Shown piece by piece: positions 18,200 to 26,042 of a DNA stretch of 64,000 nucleotides. Numbering within the stretch: the first letter of the stretch is position 1; every line of letters begins with the position of its first letter. Source of the stretch: Chloroflexota bacterium (GTDB lineage Bacteria; Chloroflexota; UBA11872; UBA12225). The stretch is from contig JAUJOR010000002.1 in assembly GCA_030447525.1 (NCBI GenBank), forward strand, positions 95,931 through 159,930, written 5' to 3'. The notes under the pieces are model-generated. The model worked only from the letters and a program-made list of their open reading frames with translations, made no database searches and was not told the origin of the DNA. Both the position numbers and the translations under genes were made by a program.

Positions 18200-19093
18200 G
18201 GAGACCAGACCCTGGCCGGTGGGGCACAGGACGAGCAGGGGGCAGCCGGCACAATGGGGGATGCGTTTGCGGCAGCGCATCACGCCGTGTCGCACGATAA
18301 GGGCGTGGTACTCGTTGAACAGGGATATGTCCGGTGGGAGATGGGCCATGAAGAACGCCTGCCAGGCGGCATAGCGCCGGGGGTCGAGCAGGGGCAAGAC
18401 GAGCGGTGGTCCCTGCGGTGGTGGAATGGCTGCCACGGCTCCATCAGCCCCGGCGGACGCTACCGGGGCGGCTGTCCTCGCGGTCACTACAACCTCTGCG
18501 GACGCTGCCCCGGCGGCTCGCTTCGCGGTGCCGGCCGCCGGCCTGGATTGACGTGGGGCTATGGCCACTGGCTCCGGCCCTAGCCCCAGGCGGGTGAAGA
18601 GGCGTACGGTGTAGGCATCGACGACGAAGCTGGGCTGCCCGGCGGCGTAGACGATGATGTCGTCGGCCGTCTCCTGGCCGATGCCGTAGGTGCCCAGCAG
18701 CCTGGCCCGTAGCGCCGGTAGGGGCAGGGCCAGGAGGCGTCTCAGGTCGCCCCCGAACTCCTCCATCACCACCTGAACCACGGCCCGCAGGCGGCGGGCC
18801 TTGACGGTGTAATAGCCGGAAGGTCGCAACAAGGCTGCCAGAGACTCATCCGGGAGGGCATGCACGCCCGCAGGGCTGAGCGCCCCGGCGGCACGCAAGT
18901 TCTCCAGGGCCTTCTCCACGTTCACCCAGGCCACCGACTGCGTCAGGACGGCGCCGACGACGATCTCGAAGGGGTCGCCGCTCCCGGGCCACCATCCCTG
19001 GGGACCGTAGGCGGCCAGGAGCCTGGCATAGACGTCCAGGAGACGCTCGCCGAGAGCTAGGCTATGGGCAGGACGTCCTTGTGGCAGACTCAT
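18173..19093 (-). CDS. EndoIII-superfamily DNA glycosylase (COG2231/MagIII-like)
   Basis: A protein of about 306 residues with a helix-hairpin-helix-GPD fold. WWPGSGDPFEIVVGAVLTQ and RPSGYYTVKARRL are hallmarks of the COG2231 group, and GTYGIGQETADDIIVYA is the hairpin. Classical EndoIII has a catalytic Lys in that hairpin, here Glu, while the Asp of FVVDAYTVR is kept, as in 3-methyladenine glycosylases of the MagIII type. Four cysteines (C-x6-C-x2-C-x5-C) fit a 4Fe-4S cluster. About 50 Ala-rich residues before the last domain come from an imperfect DNA repeat. The final residues (ILQFPLH) and stop lie inside the IS701 end. Start uncertain (19093 or 19171). Confidence 0.8.
   Translation of the reverse strand: MSLPQGRPAHSLALGERLLDVYARLLAAYGPQGWWPGSGDPFEIVVGAVLTQSVAWVNVEKALENLRAAGALSPAGVHALPDESLAALLRPSGYYTVKARRLRAVVQVVMEEFGGDLRRLLALPLPALRARLLGTYGIGQETADDIIVYAAGQPSFVVDAYTVRLFTRLGLGPEPVAIAPRQSRPAAGTAKRAAGAASAEVVVTARTAAPVASAGADGAVAAIPPPQGPPLVLPLLDPRRYAAWQAFFMAHLPPDISLFNEYHALIVRHGVMRCRKRIPHCAGCPLLVLCPTGQGLVSLILQFPLH
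18454..18538. repeat. Imperfect direct repeat forming an Ala-rich insert
   Basis: Two copies of a roughly 31-bp stretch beginning CGGACGCT and ending CGCGGT lie about 54 bp apart within the glycosylase gene. They encode the Ala/Val/Thr-rich insert that separates the hairpin domain from the Fe-S region. Confidence 0.55.
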
Positions 19094-19146
19094 CGGCGTG
19101 GCGAGTGGTGCGGACGCGGAGTAGACCCGGTCGGAGTAGACCTTCA

Positions 19147-20514
19147 ATGGGAACGGTAACAGAGACGTCATCGGCCCCCTTTACCAGTCCGCTGGCGGCC
19201 GAAGTGGCCCCAGACGTCCTGGAGCGCTTCCTGCGCTACGTGCGGATCGATACCCAGTCCCAGGAAGGCTCGCCGGCGTATCCCAGCACGGCGAAGCAGC
19301 TCGACCTCAGCCGTCTCCTGGCGGAGGAGCTGCGAGGCATGGGGCTGGCCGACGCCGCCGTCGATGAGCACGGATACGTCATGGCCACGCTCCCGGCCAC
19401 CCTGGGACACAGCGCCGCGGCGGGTGGCGCCCAGGCAGGAGGCGCCCTGTCGAGTGGCGCGTCGCCCGAAAGCCGGCCTGTGGACACCATTCCTACCGTG
19501 GGGCTGGTCGCCCACGTAGACACCAGCCCGGAGGCCCGCGGGCGTGACGTCAAGGCACGCGTGATCCAGGAATACGACGGCGGGGAGATCCGCTTTCCCG
19601 GAGACCCGACTCAAGTCCTCCGACCGGCAGACAACCCCGACTTGCTGCGCCACCGTGGCCACGACCTGGTCACGAGCGACGGGACGACCCTACTGGGGGC
19701 GGATGACAAGGCCGGGGTGGCGGAGATCATGGGCGCCATGGCCTACCTCGTGACCCACCCGGAGCTTCCTCACGGGCGGATCCGGATCGCCTTTACGCCG
19801 GACGAGGAGATCGGCCTAGGCACGAAGCACTTCGATCTGCGGAAGTTCGGCGCCGACGTCGCTTACACGGTAGACGGCTCGACGGCGGGGGAGATCCAGG
19901 ACGAGACCTTTTCCGCCTCCAGTGTCAGCGTCACCATCCGCGGGCACAACATCCATCCCGGGTACGCCAAGGGCAAGATGGTCAACAGCATCAAGCTGGC
20001 CGCCGACCTGCTGGGCCGGCTGCCGCGGGAGGGGCTCTCGCCGGAGTCCACCGAGGGCCGGGCGGGGTACGTCCACCCCATGGCCGTCGAGGGGAGCGTG
20101 GAGGAGACGACGCTGCGCTTCATCGTCCGTGACTTCGACGCCGAGCGCCTGGCGGGGCACGAGGCCCTGTTGCGCCGGCTGGCGGACGAGGTGGCGGCCG
20201 GCGAGCCGCGGGCGCGGGTCAGCGTCGTGGTGGAGCGCTCGTACCGCAACATGAAGGAGTACCTGGCTGCCCACCCGCGGACTCTGCGGGCGGCGGAGAC
20301 GGCCATCCGGCGGGCGGGCCTGGAGCCGCGCCGGGCTGCCATCCGCGGGGGCACAGATGGCGCTCGCCTCAGCGAGCAGGGCCTGCCCACCCCCAACCTC
20401 TTCACCGGGGCGCACGACTACCACAGCGTGCGGGAGTGGATCAGCGTGCAGGACATGGGGGCGGCCACAGCCACACTGATCCACCTCGTCCAGGTGTGGG
20501 CCGTGGACGGCTAA
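19147..20514 (+). CDS. pepT: Peptidase T (tripeptide aminopeptidase, M20B)
   Basis: A 455-residue cytoplasmic zinc aminopeptidase that removes the N-terminal residue from tripeptides. Hallmarks are RFLRYVRIDTQS near the start, VAHVDTSPEA (His and Asp), TTLLGADDKAGVAEIM (bridging Asp), FTPDEEIGLGTKHFD (catalytic and metal Glu), FSASSVSVTIRGHNIHPG (dimer domain), RGGTDGARLSEQGLPTPN and the last His in GAHDYHSVREW. An Ala/Gly/Ser-rich insert of about 25 residues (GGAQAGGALSSGAS) follows the first domain strand. ATG 19147 was chosen over upstream frames because GGAG at 19133-19136 is 10 bp away. It is divergent from the glycosylase gene. Confidence 0.92.
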   Translation: MGTVTETSSAPFTSPLAAEVAPDVLERFLRYVRIDTQSQEGSPAYPSTAKQLDLSRLLAEELRGMGLADAAVDEHGYVMATLPATLGHSAAAGGAQAGGALSSGASPESRPVDTIPTVGLVAHVDTSPEARGRDVKARVIQEYDGGEIRFPGDPTQVLRPADNPDLLRHRGHDLVTSDGTTLLGADDKAGVAEIMGAMAYLVTHPELPHGRIRIAFTPDEEIGLGTKHFDLRKFGADVAYTVDGSTAGEIQDETFSASSVSVTIRGHNIHPGYAKGKMVNSIKLAADLLGRLPREGLSPESTEGRAGYVHPMAVEGSVEETTLRFIVRDFDAERLAGHEALLRRLADEVAAGEPRARVSVVVERSYRNMKEYLAAHPRTLRAAETAIRRAGLEPRRAAIRGGTDGARLSEQGLPTPNLFTGAHDYHSVREWISVQDMGAATATLIHLVQVWAVDG

Positions 20515-20580
20515 CCTGGATTCCTGTGAACCTGGCGCGCCACGTTTCGTCCCCCGCTGGTGCCCGGCAGGGCATGACGA

Positions 20581-20622
20581 TTCTTCATCCACGGAAGCGC
20601 CTTCTTCATCCACGGAAGCGCC
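20581..20622. repeat. Perfect 21-bp tandem duplication
   Basis: Positions 20581-20601 and 20602-20622 are identical (unit begins TTCTTCATCC and ends GAAGCGCC). It lies in the 219-bp space between the converging pepT and desaturase genes. Confidence 0.93.
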
Positions 20623-20657
20623 AGAGGCCCGTTGCCGCTGGGTACGGGCTGCGGTGA

Positions 20658-20681
20658 GGGTGGGTCGTCCGACCCTTACCC
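20658..20681. terminator. GC-rich hairpin between convergent genes
   Basis: GGGTCG and CGACCC (20662-20667 and 20670-20675) form a tight stem with a 2-base loop, and flanking GGGT/ACCC can extend it with a bulge. There is no T-tract. Its position between pepT and the convergent desaturase suggests a two-way terminator. Confidence 0.45.
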
Positions 20682-20733
20682 GCGCGCCGCGCGGCCGCTC
20701 CTACGAGGCGAGGCGCACCGAGAATAGTGCAGG

Positions 20734-21756
20734 CTAGTCGCCGCTGGCCAGCGACTTCAGGGTTGGGGCGTCCTGGGTGGAACTTGACGCCGGTGGGGTG
20801 CTGAAGAAGCGTGGGCTGCCGTTGGAACGCTCGGGCGTGTCACTGGATCGGTCGAGTGTGCCGTTCCGGGCGCCGCCACGGCCGGCCCGTTCGGCGTAGC
20901 GGGCGGCGATGCGCCCCAGCTTGCCGTGCCACTCCAGGAGGCGCTTCTGGGTGTCGCGAGCCTCCTGAGCGCCGGGCAGTAAGCCGGGGATGTTCCACTC
21001 CCGCCACAGGAGGTCGACCACCATGTTGAAGAAGTGGTCTGGGCTGTAGACCCCCTCGCGGCGCAGGATGGCGTCACGCACGGCGTAGTCCGGCATGTTC
21101 TCGCCGGGCATGGCGAAGTTCATCATCACCTGCGCCACGGGCTCCACGAAGTTTGGCTCTGCCTCCAGGTGGGCCTTGACGGCGTCCTTGTAGAAGGTGA
21201 AGTGGAGGGTCTCATCCTTGGCGATGCGGTTCAGGGCCAGGGCCAGGCGCGGGTCCTCCTGCTTACACACGGCGGCCACCCGCATGTAGAAGGCCCGCGT
21301 CGCCAGCTCCTGCATCGCCGTGTAGGCGATGGCTTGGAGGTGATCCTCCACCGGCGGCGACCAGCCCTGGCGGATGATCAGCTTGCGCAGGCGGGCGCGC
21401 TCTCGGTGGTTGCCGTTGTCCCCCAGGAGCAAGTATGTCTCCAGGAGCAAGGCGTGCTGGTCCTCTTCTGCAGTCCAGTCGTAGATGAACTCCTGCATCG
21501 GGGCCAGCGACCCCTTGAACGTGGCGCTCAGCCCGGAGGTGAACCAGGGGAGGTTGACCTCCGTGAACAGGGCGGTCTCCACGGCAAGGTACGTCGTAGC
21601 CGAGAGCTTGGGGAGGGACTGAGGGTCGGCGCGCAGCTCGTCGAGCGGGAGGTACTCGTGGTAGGCCCAGTCCGTAGCGGCTGCCCGCTGTTGATGGCGC
21701 TGCAGGAGCTCACGGAGCTTCGGCTCGAGCGATGGGAGCATGTGTGCGGCTGACAA
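20734..21756 (-). CDS. Acyl-[ACP] desaturase (ferritin-like di-iron)
   Basis: A protein of about 340 residues of the FA_desaturase_2 family, soluble di-iron enzymes that put a cis double bond into ACP-bound fatty acids. Iron-ligand motifs are visible in order: VETALFTEVN (first Glu), WTAEEDQHALLLETYLLL (EExxH), QELATRAFYMRVA (Glu) and IAKDETLHFTFYKD (DExxH). The C-terminal 50 residues are a Gly/Ser/Pro-rich tail. The start is taken as TTG 21756, because GAGGAG at 21762-21767 precedes it by 5 bp, while the in-frame ATGs at 21741 and 21786 have no site. It probably sets membrane-lipid unsaturation. Confidence 0.85.
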   Translation of the reverse strand: MSAAHMLPSLEPKLRELLQRHQQRAAATDWAYHEYLPLDELRADPQSLPKLSATTYLAVETALFTEVNLPWFTSGLSATFKGSLAPMQEFIYDWTAEEDQHALLLETYLLLGDNGNHRERARLRKLIIRQGWSPPVEDHLQAIAYTAMQELATRAFYMRVAAVCKQEDPRLALALNRIAKDETLHFTFYKDAVKAHLEAEPNFVEPVAQVMMNFAMPGENMPDYAVRDAILRREGVYSPDHFFNMVVDLLWREWNIPGLLPGAQEARDTQKRLLEWHGKLGRIAARYAERAGRGGARNGTLDRSSDTPERSNGSPRFFSTPPASSSTQDAPTLKSLASGD

Positions 21757-21879
21757 TCGGACTCCTCTTGCCGCGCAGGGTTGCATGCCTTCGGACTGCG
21801 CAGCGTATACAGGCTAGCGCGTGCGAATGCGCGTCGGCAAGAGTGTACCGCTTTGCTGGCCGGTACAGGGACGGCTCGG

Positions 21880-21917
21880 CTGAAGACGTGGCCACCTGGA
21901 GGCGCCGAGAGAGCGAT
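21880..21917 (+). repeat. Dispersed 38-bp repeat, copy 1
   Basis: CTGAAGACGTGG, then 20 bp, then AGCGAT. The same two blocks with the same 20-bp spacing recur at 40267-40304 and 50848-50885. It lies upstream of the desaturase gene, followed by a short tandem repeat (ATAGGACCT units, about 21930-21950). Confidence 0.6.
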
Positions 21918-21950
21918 CTGTACGTCAATAGGACCTATAGGACCTATAGG

Positions 21951-22739
21951 TCAATCGGCCGGCACGAGGCCGGGGAGGATGCCGGCCACTTTCCCCCCGT
22001 CGGTAGGGATGGCCGCCCCGGTGATGTTGCGGGCGGCGTCGGAGGCCAGGAAGAGGACCAGCTCGGCCACTTCTTCGGCCGGTGCAATGCGCTTGAGCGC
22101 CGTCTGGCTCGCCGCCAGGCGGTCAAAGGCCCCGGCGTCACCCATCGCCCGGCGCCCTTCTTCCATCATCTGGGACTCGATGGGACCGGGACAGATGGCG
22201 TTGACCCTCACGTTCTGGGGCCCGTGGCGCAGGGCCATGCTCTTGGTGATGCCGATAATCCCATGCTTGCTGGCGCAGTACACCGGATCGTTGGGGCGCC
22301 CGATCAAGCCGGCGTTGGAGGAGTTGTTGATGATCGTCCCCCCACCACCGCGGATCAGGTGAGGGAGGGCGTACTTGGCGCCCAGGAAGACCGACTTCAG
22401 ATTGGTGTCCAGGGTGCGGTCCCAGTCCTCTTCCGAGACCTCCATCACGGTTCCGGCCATGTTGATCCCGGCGTTGTTGAACATGCAGTCCAGGCGCCCG
22501 TAGGCCTCCAGCGCCGTTTGCACCAGGCGCTCCACCTCGGCGGGCACCGTGGCGTCCGTGCGCACGAACCGGGCTTCCCCCCCGGCCGCGCGGGCCTGGG
22601 CGACCGTGGCCTCCCCTGCCTCGACGTTCCGGTTACCGAGGACGACCTTGGCCCCTTCGCGCGCGAAGAGGATGGCCGTGGCCCGCCCGATCCCAAAGCT
22701 CCCACCGGTGATGACGGCGATCTTCCCTGCCAAACGCAT
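21951..22739 (-). CDS. Short-chain dehydrogenase/reductase
   Basis: A 262-residue classical SDR, an NAD(P)-dependent oxidoreductase. The cofactor motif is TGGSFGIG, followed by FNNAGIN (NNAG motif), the catalytic serine region NNSSNAG, the active site YCASKHG (Tyr and Lys) and the PGPI segment after the last strand. A basic residue after the second strand (GNRNVEAG) is compatible with NADP, but this is not decisive. It is the last gene of a leftward series with the Gfo/Idh and NHL genes, suggesting oxidation of a sugar or polyol derivative. ATG 22739 follows an AGAGAGAG stretch. Confidence 0.88.
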   Translation of the reverse strand: MRLAGKIAVITGGSFGIGRATAILFAREGAKVVLGNRNVEAGEATVAQARAAGGEARFVRTDATVPAEVERLVQTALEAYGRLDCMFNNAGINMAGTVMEVSEEDWDRTLDTNLKSVFLGAKYALPHLIRGGGGTIINNSSNAGLIGRPNDPVYCASKHGIIGITKSMALRHGPQNVRVNAICPGPIESQMMEEGRRAMGDAGAFDRLAASQTALKRIAPAEEVAELVLFLASDAARNITGAAIPTDGGKVAGILPGLVPAD

Positions 22740-22840
22740 GCCCTGCTCTCTCTTGTACGTGTTCCATGCCCAAAGGGGCGCCGCGGAGGACGAGAAGGGC
22801 CGTCTCTACGGCAGCGGGTGCGTTTCAGACGAGCGCGGAC

Positions 22841-23806
22841 TCAAAAGGTAATGACGCGCCCGGTCTCGGCCGACTCATTGGCCGCGAGGCAGACGGCCAG
22901 GCTGCGGGCGGCGTCGGCGTAATCCTGGCGCAGCTGGGAGCGGTCGCCGGTCTCCACGGCCCGCAGGAACTCCCGCCCAATGGTGATCGTCGGCTCCTCC
23001 TCCACCGACACCGTCTCCGTCTGCCCGTCCGGATGGAAGACCTCCAGGCGCCCCCAGTGGTAGCGCAGCACCAGACCGTCGGCCACGATGTCCATCGCCG
23101 CGCTCTGGGGCAGACGCGGAAACGCGGCGTAGGTTGTGGCCACGCTCCCCACCGTCCCCGAGTCGAAGCGTAGGGTGACGCTGTAGGAGTCCCAGTTGTC
23201 CCAATCCTTGCTGCCGGCCAGGACGTGGTCGGCGTACTGGGCGAATACGGTGCGCACCTCCCCGATCACGTAGCGCGCCAGGTCTATGGGGTGGATCTGG
23301 TTCTCTACGATGTGGCCCCCGCCCCAGTGGCGGCGCCAGTTCCCGGGGATGTCCGGCTTCTGGCGGTACAGGTAGGAGTGGAATAGCCCCACCTTGCGAC
23401 CCTGGAGGAGCTCCCGCGCCCGCTGGGCGGCGGCGGCATAGCGGTGCTGCTGGCACACCACCACCAGTCTGCCCGCCCCTTCGGCCGCGCGGCCGATCTC
23501 CTCCACCTCGCTCATCGCCAGGGCCACCGGCTTCTCAATCATCAAGGCGCAGCCGGCGGCCAGGGCCTCCAGGGCCTGTCCCGTGTGTACGGGCGGGGGT
23601 GAGGTCAGGTAGACCACTTCGGGCCGCTCGCTCTCCAGGGCGGCGCGGTGGTCGGGGTAGGCCCGGGCCCCCAGCTCCGTCGCCAGCTCAGCGGCGCGGG
23701 AGGCATCGGGATCGCAGACGGCGACGACCTGGGCGCCGGGGTAGGTAGCGGCCGCCCGTCCGTGGGCCCGCCCCCGCCTCCCGGCGCCGACGATGACGAT
23801 ACGCAT
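22841..23806 (-). CDS. Gfo/Idh/MocA family oxidoreductase
   Basis: A 321-residue NAD(P)-dependent sugar or cyclitol dehydrogenase. The Rossmann motif GAGRRGRAHGRA is at residues 7-18, MIEKPVALAMSE contains the EKP lysine typical of the family, and GGHIVENQIHPIDLARYV carries the His/Asp of the catalytic helix. ATG 23806 has a GAGGGAGA site 7 bp upstream. It lies 100 bp upstream of the SDR gene on the same strand, which suggests successive steps of one catabolic route. Confidence 0.88.
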   Translation of the reverse strand: MRIVIVGAGRRGRAHGRAAATYPGAQVVAVCDPDASRAAELATELGARAYPDHRAALESERPEVVYLTSPPPVHTGQALEALAAGCALMIEKPVALAMSEVEEIGRAAEGAGRLVVVCQQHRYAAAAQRARELLQGRKVGLFHSYLYRQKPDIPGNWRRHWGGGHIVENQIHPIDLARYVIGEVRTVFAQYADHVLAGSKDWDNWDSYSVTLRFDSGTVGSVATTYAAFPRLPQSAAMDIVADGLVLRYHWGRLEVFHPDGQTETVSVEEEPTITIGREFLRAVETGDRSQLRQDYADAARSLAVCLAANESAETGRVITF

Positions 23807-23875
23807 GTGTCGTCTCCCTCGCTTCCTGTCTGGTAACTGTTGGGTCTCGTGACGTTCCGGTCTGGTGATCGTTGC

Positions 23876-23960
23876 CCCGGTTCAGCCACGGACGGATTTC
23901 TGTATCTCCCGCTGGTGTGTCCTGCTGTGTCTCTTGTCCCCGGTTGCCCCGGCTCAGCCC
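23876..23960. repeat. Imperfect direct repeat of the NHL gene's 3' end
   Basis: The stretch around the stop codon (roughly 23946-23975) is repeated about 72 bp away, at roughly 23874-23903. On the coding strand both copies can be read as Gln-Lys-Phe/Ser-Val-Arg-Gly-stop followed by the same bases, so the end of the gene has been copied downstream. Confidence 0.7.
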
Positions 23961-24861
23961 CGGACGAACTTCTGGATCCGTGCCCCATCCTCCACCTCGG
24001 CGACGTACAGGTCCCCGTGGGAGTCGCCCCAGATGGCGTGAGGCTTGAGCAGCTCACCCGGCTCGCGGCCGGGCCGCCCGCCGATGTGCCCCACCACCCG
24101 ATCCTGCGGGTCGAGGATAGTCACCCGGTTGAGCAGCTCCGCGACGTACAGGTACCCCTGGGGATCGACCCACACCCCGTTGGGGCGCTGAAAGCCGGTC
24201 TTTTCTTCGATGAACTCCCCCTCGGGGGTGAAGATCTGCAGGCGGTAGTTCTCACGGTCGCAGACCCATAGCCTGCCAGGCGCCCCCTGGGCAGCTCCCC
24301 GAGTGTCGAACCAGACGTCGTGGACGAGCTTGAACTGTCCCGGCCCACTGCCCGGCTCGCCCCAGGAGCGGATCAGCTTGCGCTGGGGGTCGAAATGGTG
24401 CACGCGGGAGTTCCCGTAGCCGTCGGAAACATAGAAGTCTCCCTGGGGCGTAAAGGCGACGTCGGTGGGGCGGTTGAACGGCTCCCCGGATGCCCCCACC
24501 TGCCCCGGGGTGCCGAGCGTCCACAGCTCGCGTCCGTCCAGGGTGCACTTGACCACGCAGTGGCGGGCCACGTCCGTAAAGTACAGGTACTCCCCGTCGG
24601 CCTCCTGGCGCAGGTGCAGGCCGTGAGCCCCTTTCTCGAACTGATCTGATCGCCCCACATGGACAACAGCTCGCCCGTGCGGCTGTACACCACCACCGGG
24701 TGCGGCGCCCGGTGGTGCACGTAGACGCGGTCCTGGGAATCGACGACCACAGACGGGACGTACCCCCACTCCGTCCACCCCGCCGGGAGCTGTCCCCAGG
24801 ACGCATCGTGGGTGTAGCGGTGCTCCCGGCCGGTACTTGTGGTGCTCGGCGCAACGCTCAT
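23954..24861 (-). pseudogene. NHL-repeat beta-propeller protein, broken by a 5-bp duplication
   Basis: A gene for a protein of about 300 residues with NHL-type blades. ATG 24861 has a perfect AAGGAGG site 9 bp upstream. The first frame encodes SVVVDSQDRVYVHHRAPHPV and ELLSMWGDQ, then loses the pattern. The other frame continues exactly with FEKGAHGLHL, DGEYLYFTDVARHCVVK, NRPTDVAFTPQGDFYVSDGYG and later blades to 23954. The cause is visible: CTGAT is doubled at 24641-24650, and removing one copy joins MWGDQ to FEKGAH in frame. Relatives include peptidyl-alpha-hydroxyglycine lyase-like and SMP-30-like propellers, but the function here is unknown. Confidence 0.88.
24641..24650. repeat. Perfect 5-bp tandem duplication (CTGAT x2)
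   Basis: This duplication is the sole reason the NHL propeller gene is out of frame. Without one copy the two halves join into a single continuous propeller. Confidence 0.93.
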
Positions 24862-24922
24862 ACCCGGTCCTCCTTAGACGTCATCCGTCATACGTCCCTG
24901 CGCCTTTGTGCCGCGCGCCGTA

Positions 24923-25702
24923 TCATGCCCGTCCGTTCTGGCCGGGCCGGTGTTGCGTCCCCTTGTAGAACTCCACGAGATAGCGGGCCACTGCCTCCAC
25001 CGTCGCTTCCAGGAGACGCTGCCCGGCGGTCAGATCAGCCCCGGCCGCGTCGTCGGACGTCCCGCCGGCCCGGACGAAGGCCCCGTGCTCCACGGCGTGG
25101 ATGCTCGACGTCAGCGTGGCCAGCGGGACGCGGCGTTGGTCGAGGCGGACGAGGTCAGGGCGCAGGGCCAGCATCAACGACGTCTCGAAGCCCCCGGCGT
25201 GGCCGGGAAAGCCGGGGGCGACCTCCCCTGCCCCGGCCGCGATCAGGGCCTGGGAGGCGATCGTCCAGTAGGATGCCTGCCCCAGGGCCATCTCCAGCCC
25301 CTCCTGGTTTACCAGGTCGTGAGCGACAACGCCGTTGGGATTCTGATTGCCCCCGTGGCCGTTCAGCAGCACCACCCGGCGCACGCCGTGGCGATAGAGG
25401 CAGCGCACCAGCTCTTTCACGCTCTCGATGTAGAGGTGGCTGGTCAGCGACATGGTGCCGGCGAAGGGCAGGTGGTGGTGAGACACGCCGTAATGCATCG
25501 TAGGGGCGACCAGCACCGGCACCTCTGCGGAGGCCCGTTCGGCCGCCGAGCGGGCGACGTGGGTGACTACCGCGCTGTCCACCATCAAGGGCAGGTGTGC
25601 CCCGTGTTGCTCGATGGAGCCGGTGGGCAGGACGACCATTGCCCCCTCGTCGAACGCCTCACGTGCCGCCTCGCGCGTCATCTCCTCGAGCAGTCGATTC
25701 AT
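24923..25702 (-). CDS. Creatininase family protein (metal-dependent amidohydrolase)
   Basis: A 259-residue member of the creatininase/FAPy-deformylase family, zinc enzymes that open cyclic amides or related bonds. Hallmarks are LPTGSIEQHGAHLPLMVD (first ligands), the segment APTMHYGVSHHH, VVLLNGHGGNQNP and GHAGGFETSLML. ATG 25702 was chosen over ATG 25708 because GGAG ends 6 bp before it. It lies about 60 bp upstream of the NHL gene on the same strand. Its true substrate is unknown; creatinine is only one of several used in the family. Confidence 0.85.
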   Translation of the reverse strand: MNRLLEEMTREAAREAFDEGAMVVLPTGSIEQHGAHLPLMVDSAVVTHVARSAAERASAEVPVLVAPTMHYGVSHHHLPFAGTMSLTSHLYIESVKELVRCLYRHGVRRVVLLNGHGGNQNPNGVVAHDLVNQEGLEMALGQASYWTIASQALIAAGAGEVAPGFPGHAGGFETSLMLALRPDLVRLDQRRVPLATLTSSIHAVEHGAFVRAGGTSDDAAGADLTAGQRLLEATVEAVARYLVEFYKGTQHRPGQNGRA

Positions 25703-25732
25703 GGCCATCTCCTTCTCCCTCGCCAGGGGAGG

Positions 25733-25999
25733 CTACCAGGGCGTTCCTTGTGACGACCACGTGGGCCGGCCCAGCTTGCGCAGCAACCGCAAGCGCCGCT
25801 GGCTCAGCTGGGCCTCGGCGCGCGCCTGCTCCAGGTCGTCCGGGGCGAACGTTCGGCCGGCCAGCTCGCGGTCGCAGATGGCCAGGGCCTCCTCGTAGCG
25901 TCCTTCCTGTTCCAGGAGCATGGCCGCCCGCTCGGCGCCGCTCACGACCCCCTGCCCCGCTGCCCCCTGTCCCGGCTCAGGCGGTCTCTCTGGCGTCAC
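25733..25999 (-). CDS. Small hypothetical protein
   Basis: An 88-residue protein. GTG 25999 is preceded by an AAAGGAGGG site at 6 bp, a strong reason to accept it. The middle (AAMLLEQEGRYEEALAICDREL) looks like one tetratricopeptide-like helical hairpin, and a basic helix (QLSQRRLRLLRKLG) follows. It sits between glgX and the creatininase gene on the same strand, 30 bp from the latter. No function can be assigned. Confidence 0.6.
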   Translation of the reverse strand: MTPERPPEPGQGAAGQGVVSGAERAAMLLEQEGRYEEALAICDRELAGRTFAPDDLEQARAEAQLSQRRLRLLRKLGRPTWSSQGTPW

Positions 26000-26042
26000 C
26001 CCGGCCCTCCTTTGTCACCCACGCACCGTCGCCCAGCGGTCG

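Noticed and set aside
16799..18254. Two or three separate genes in the IS701 region
   Set aside because: All fragments belong to one transposase between one pair of terminal repeats.
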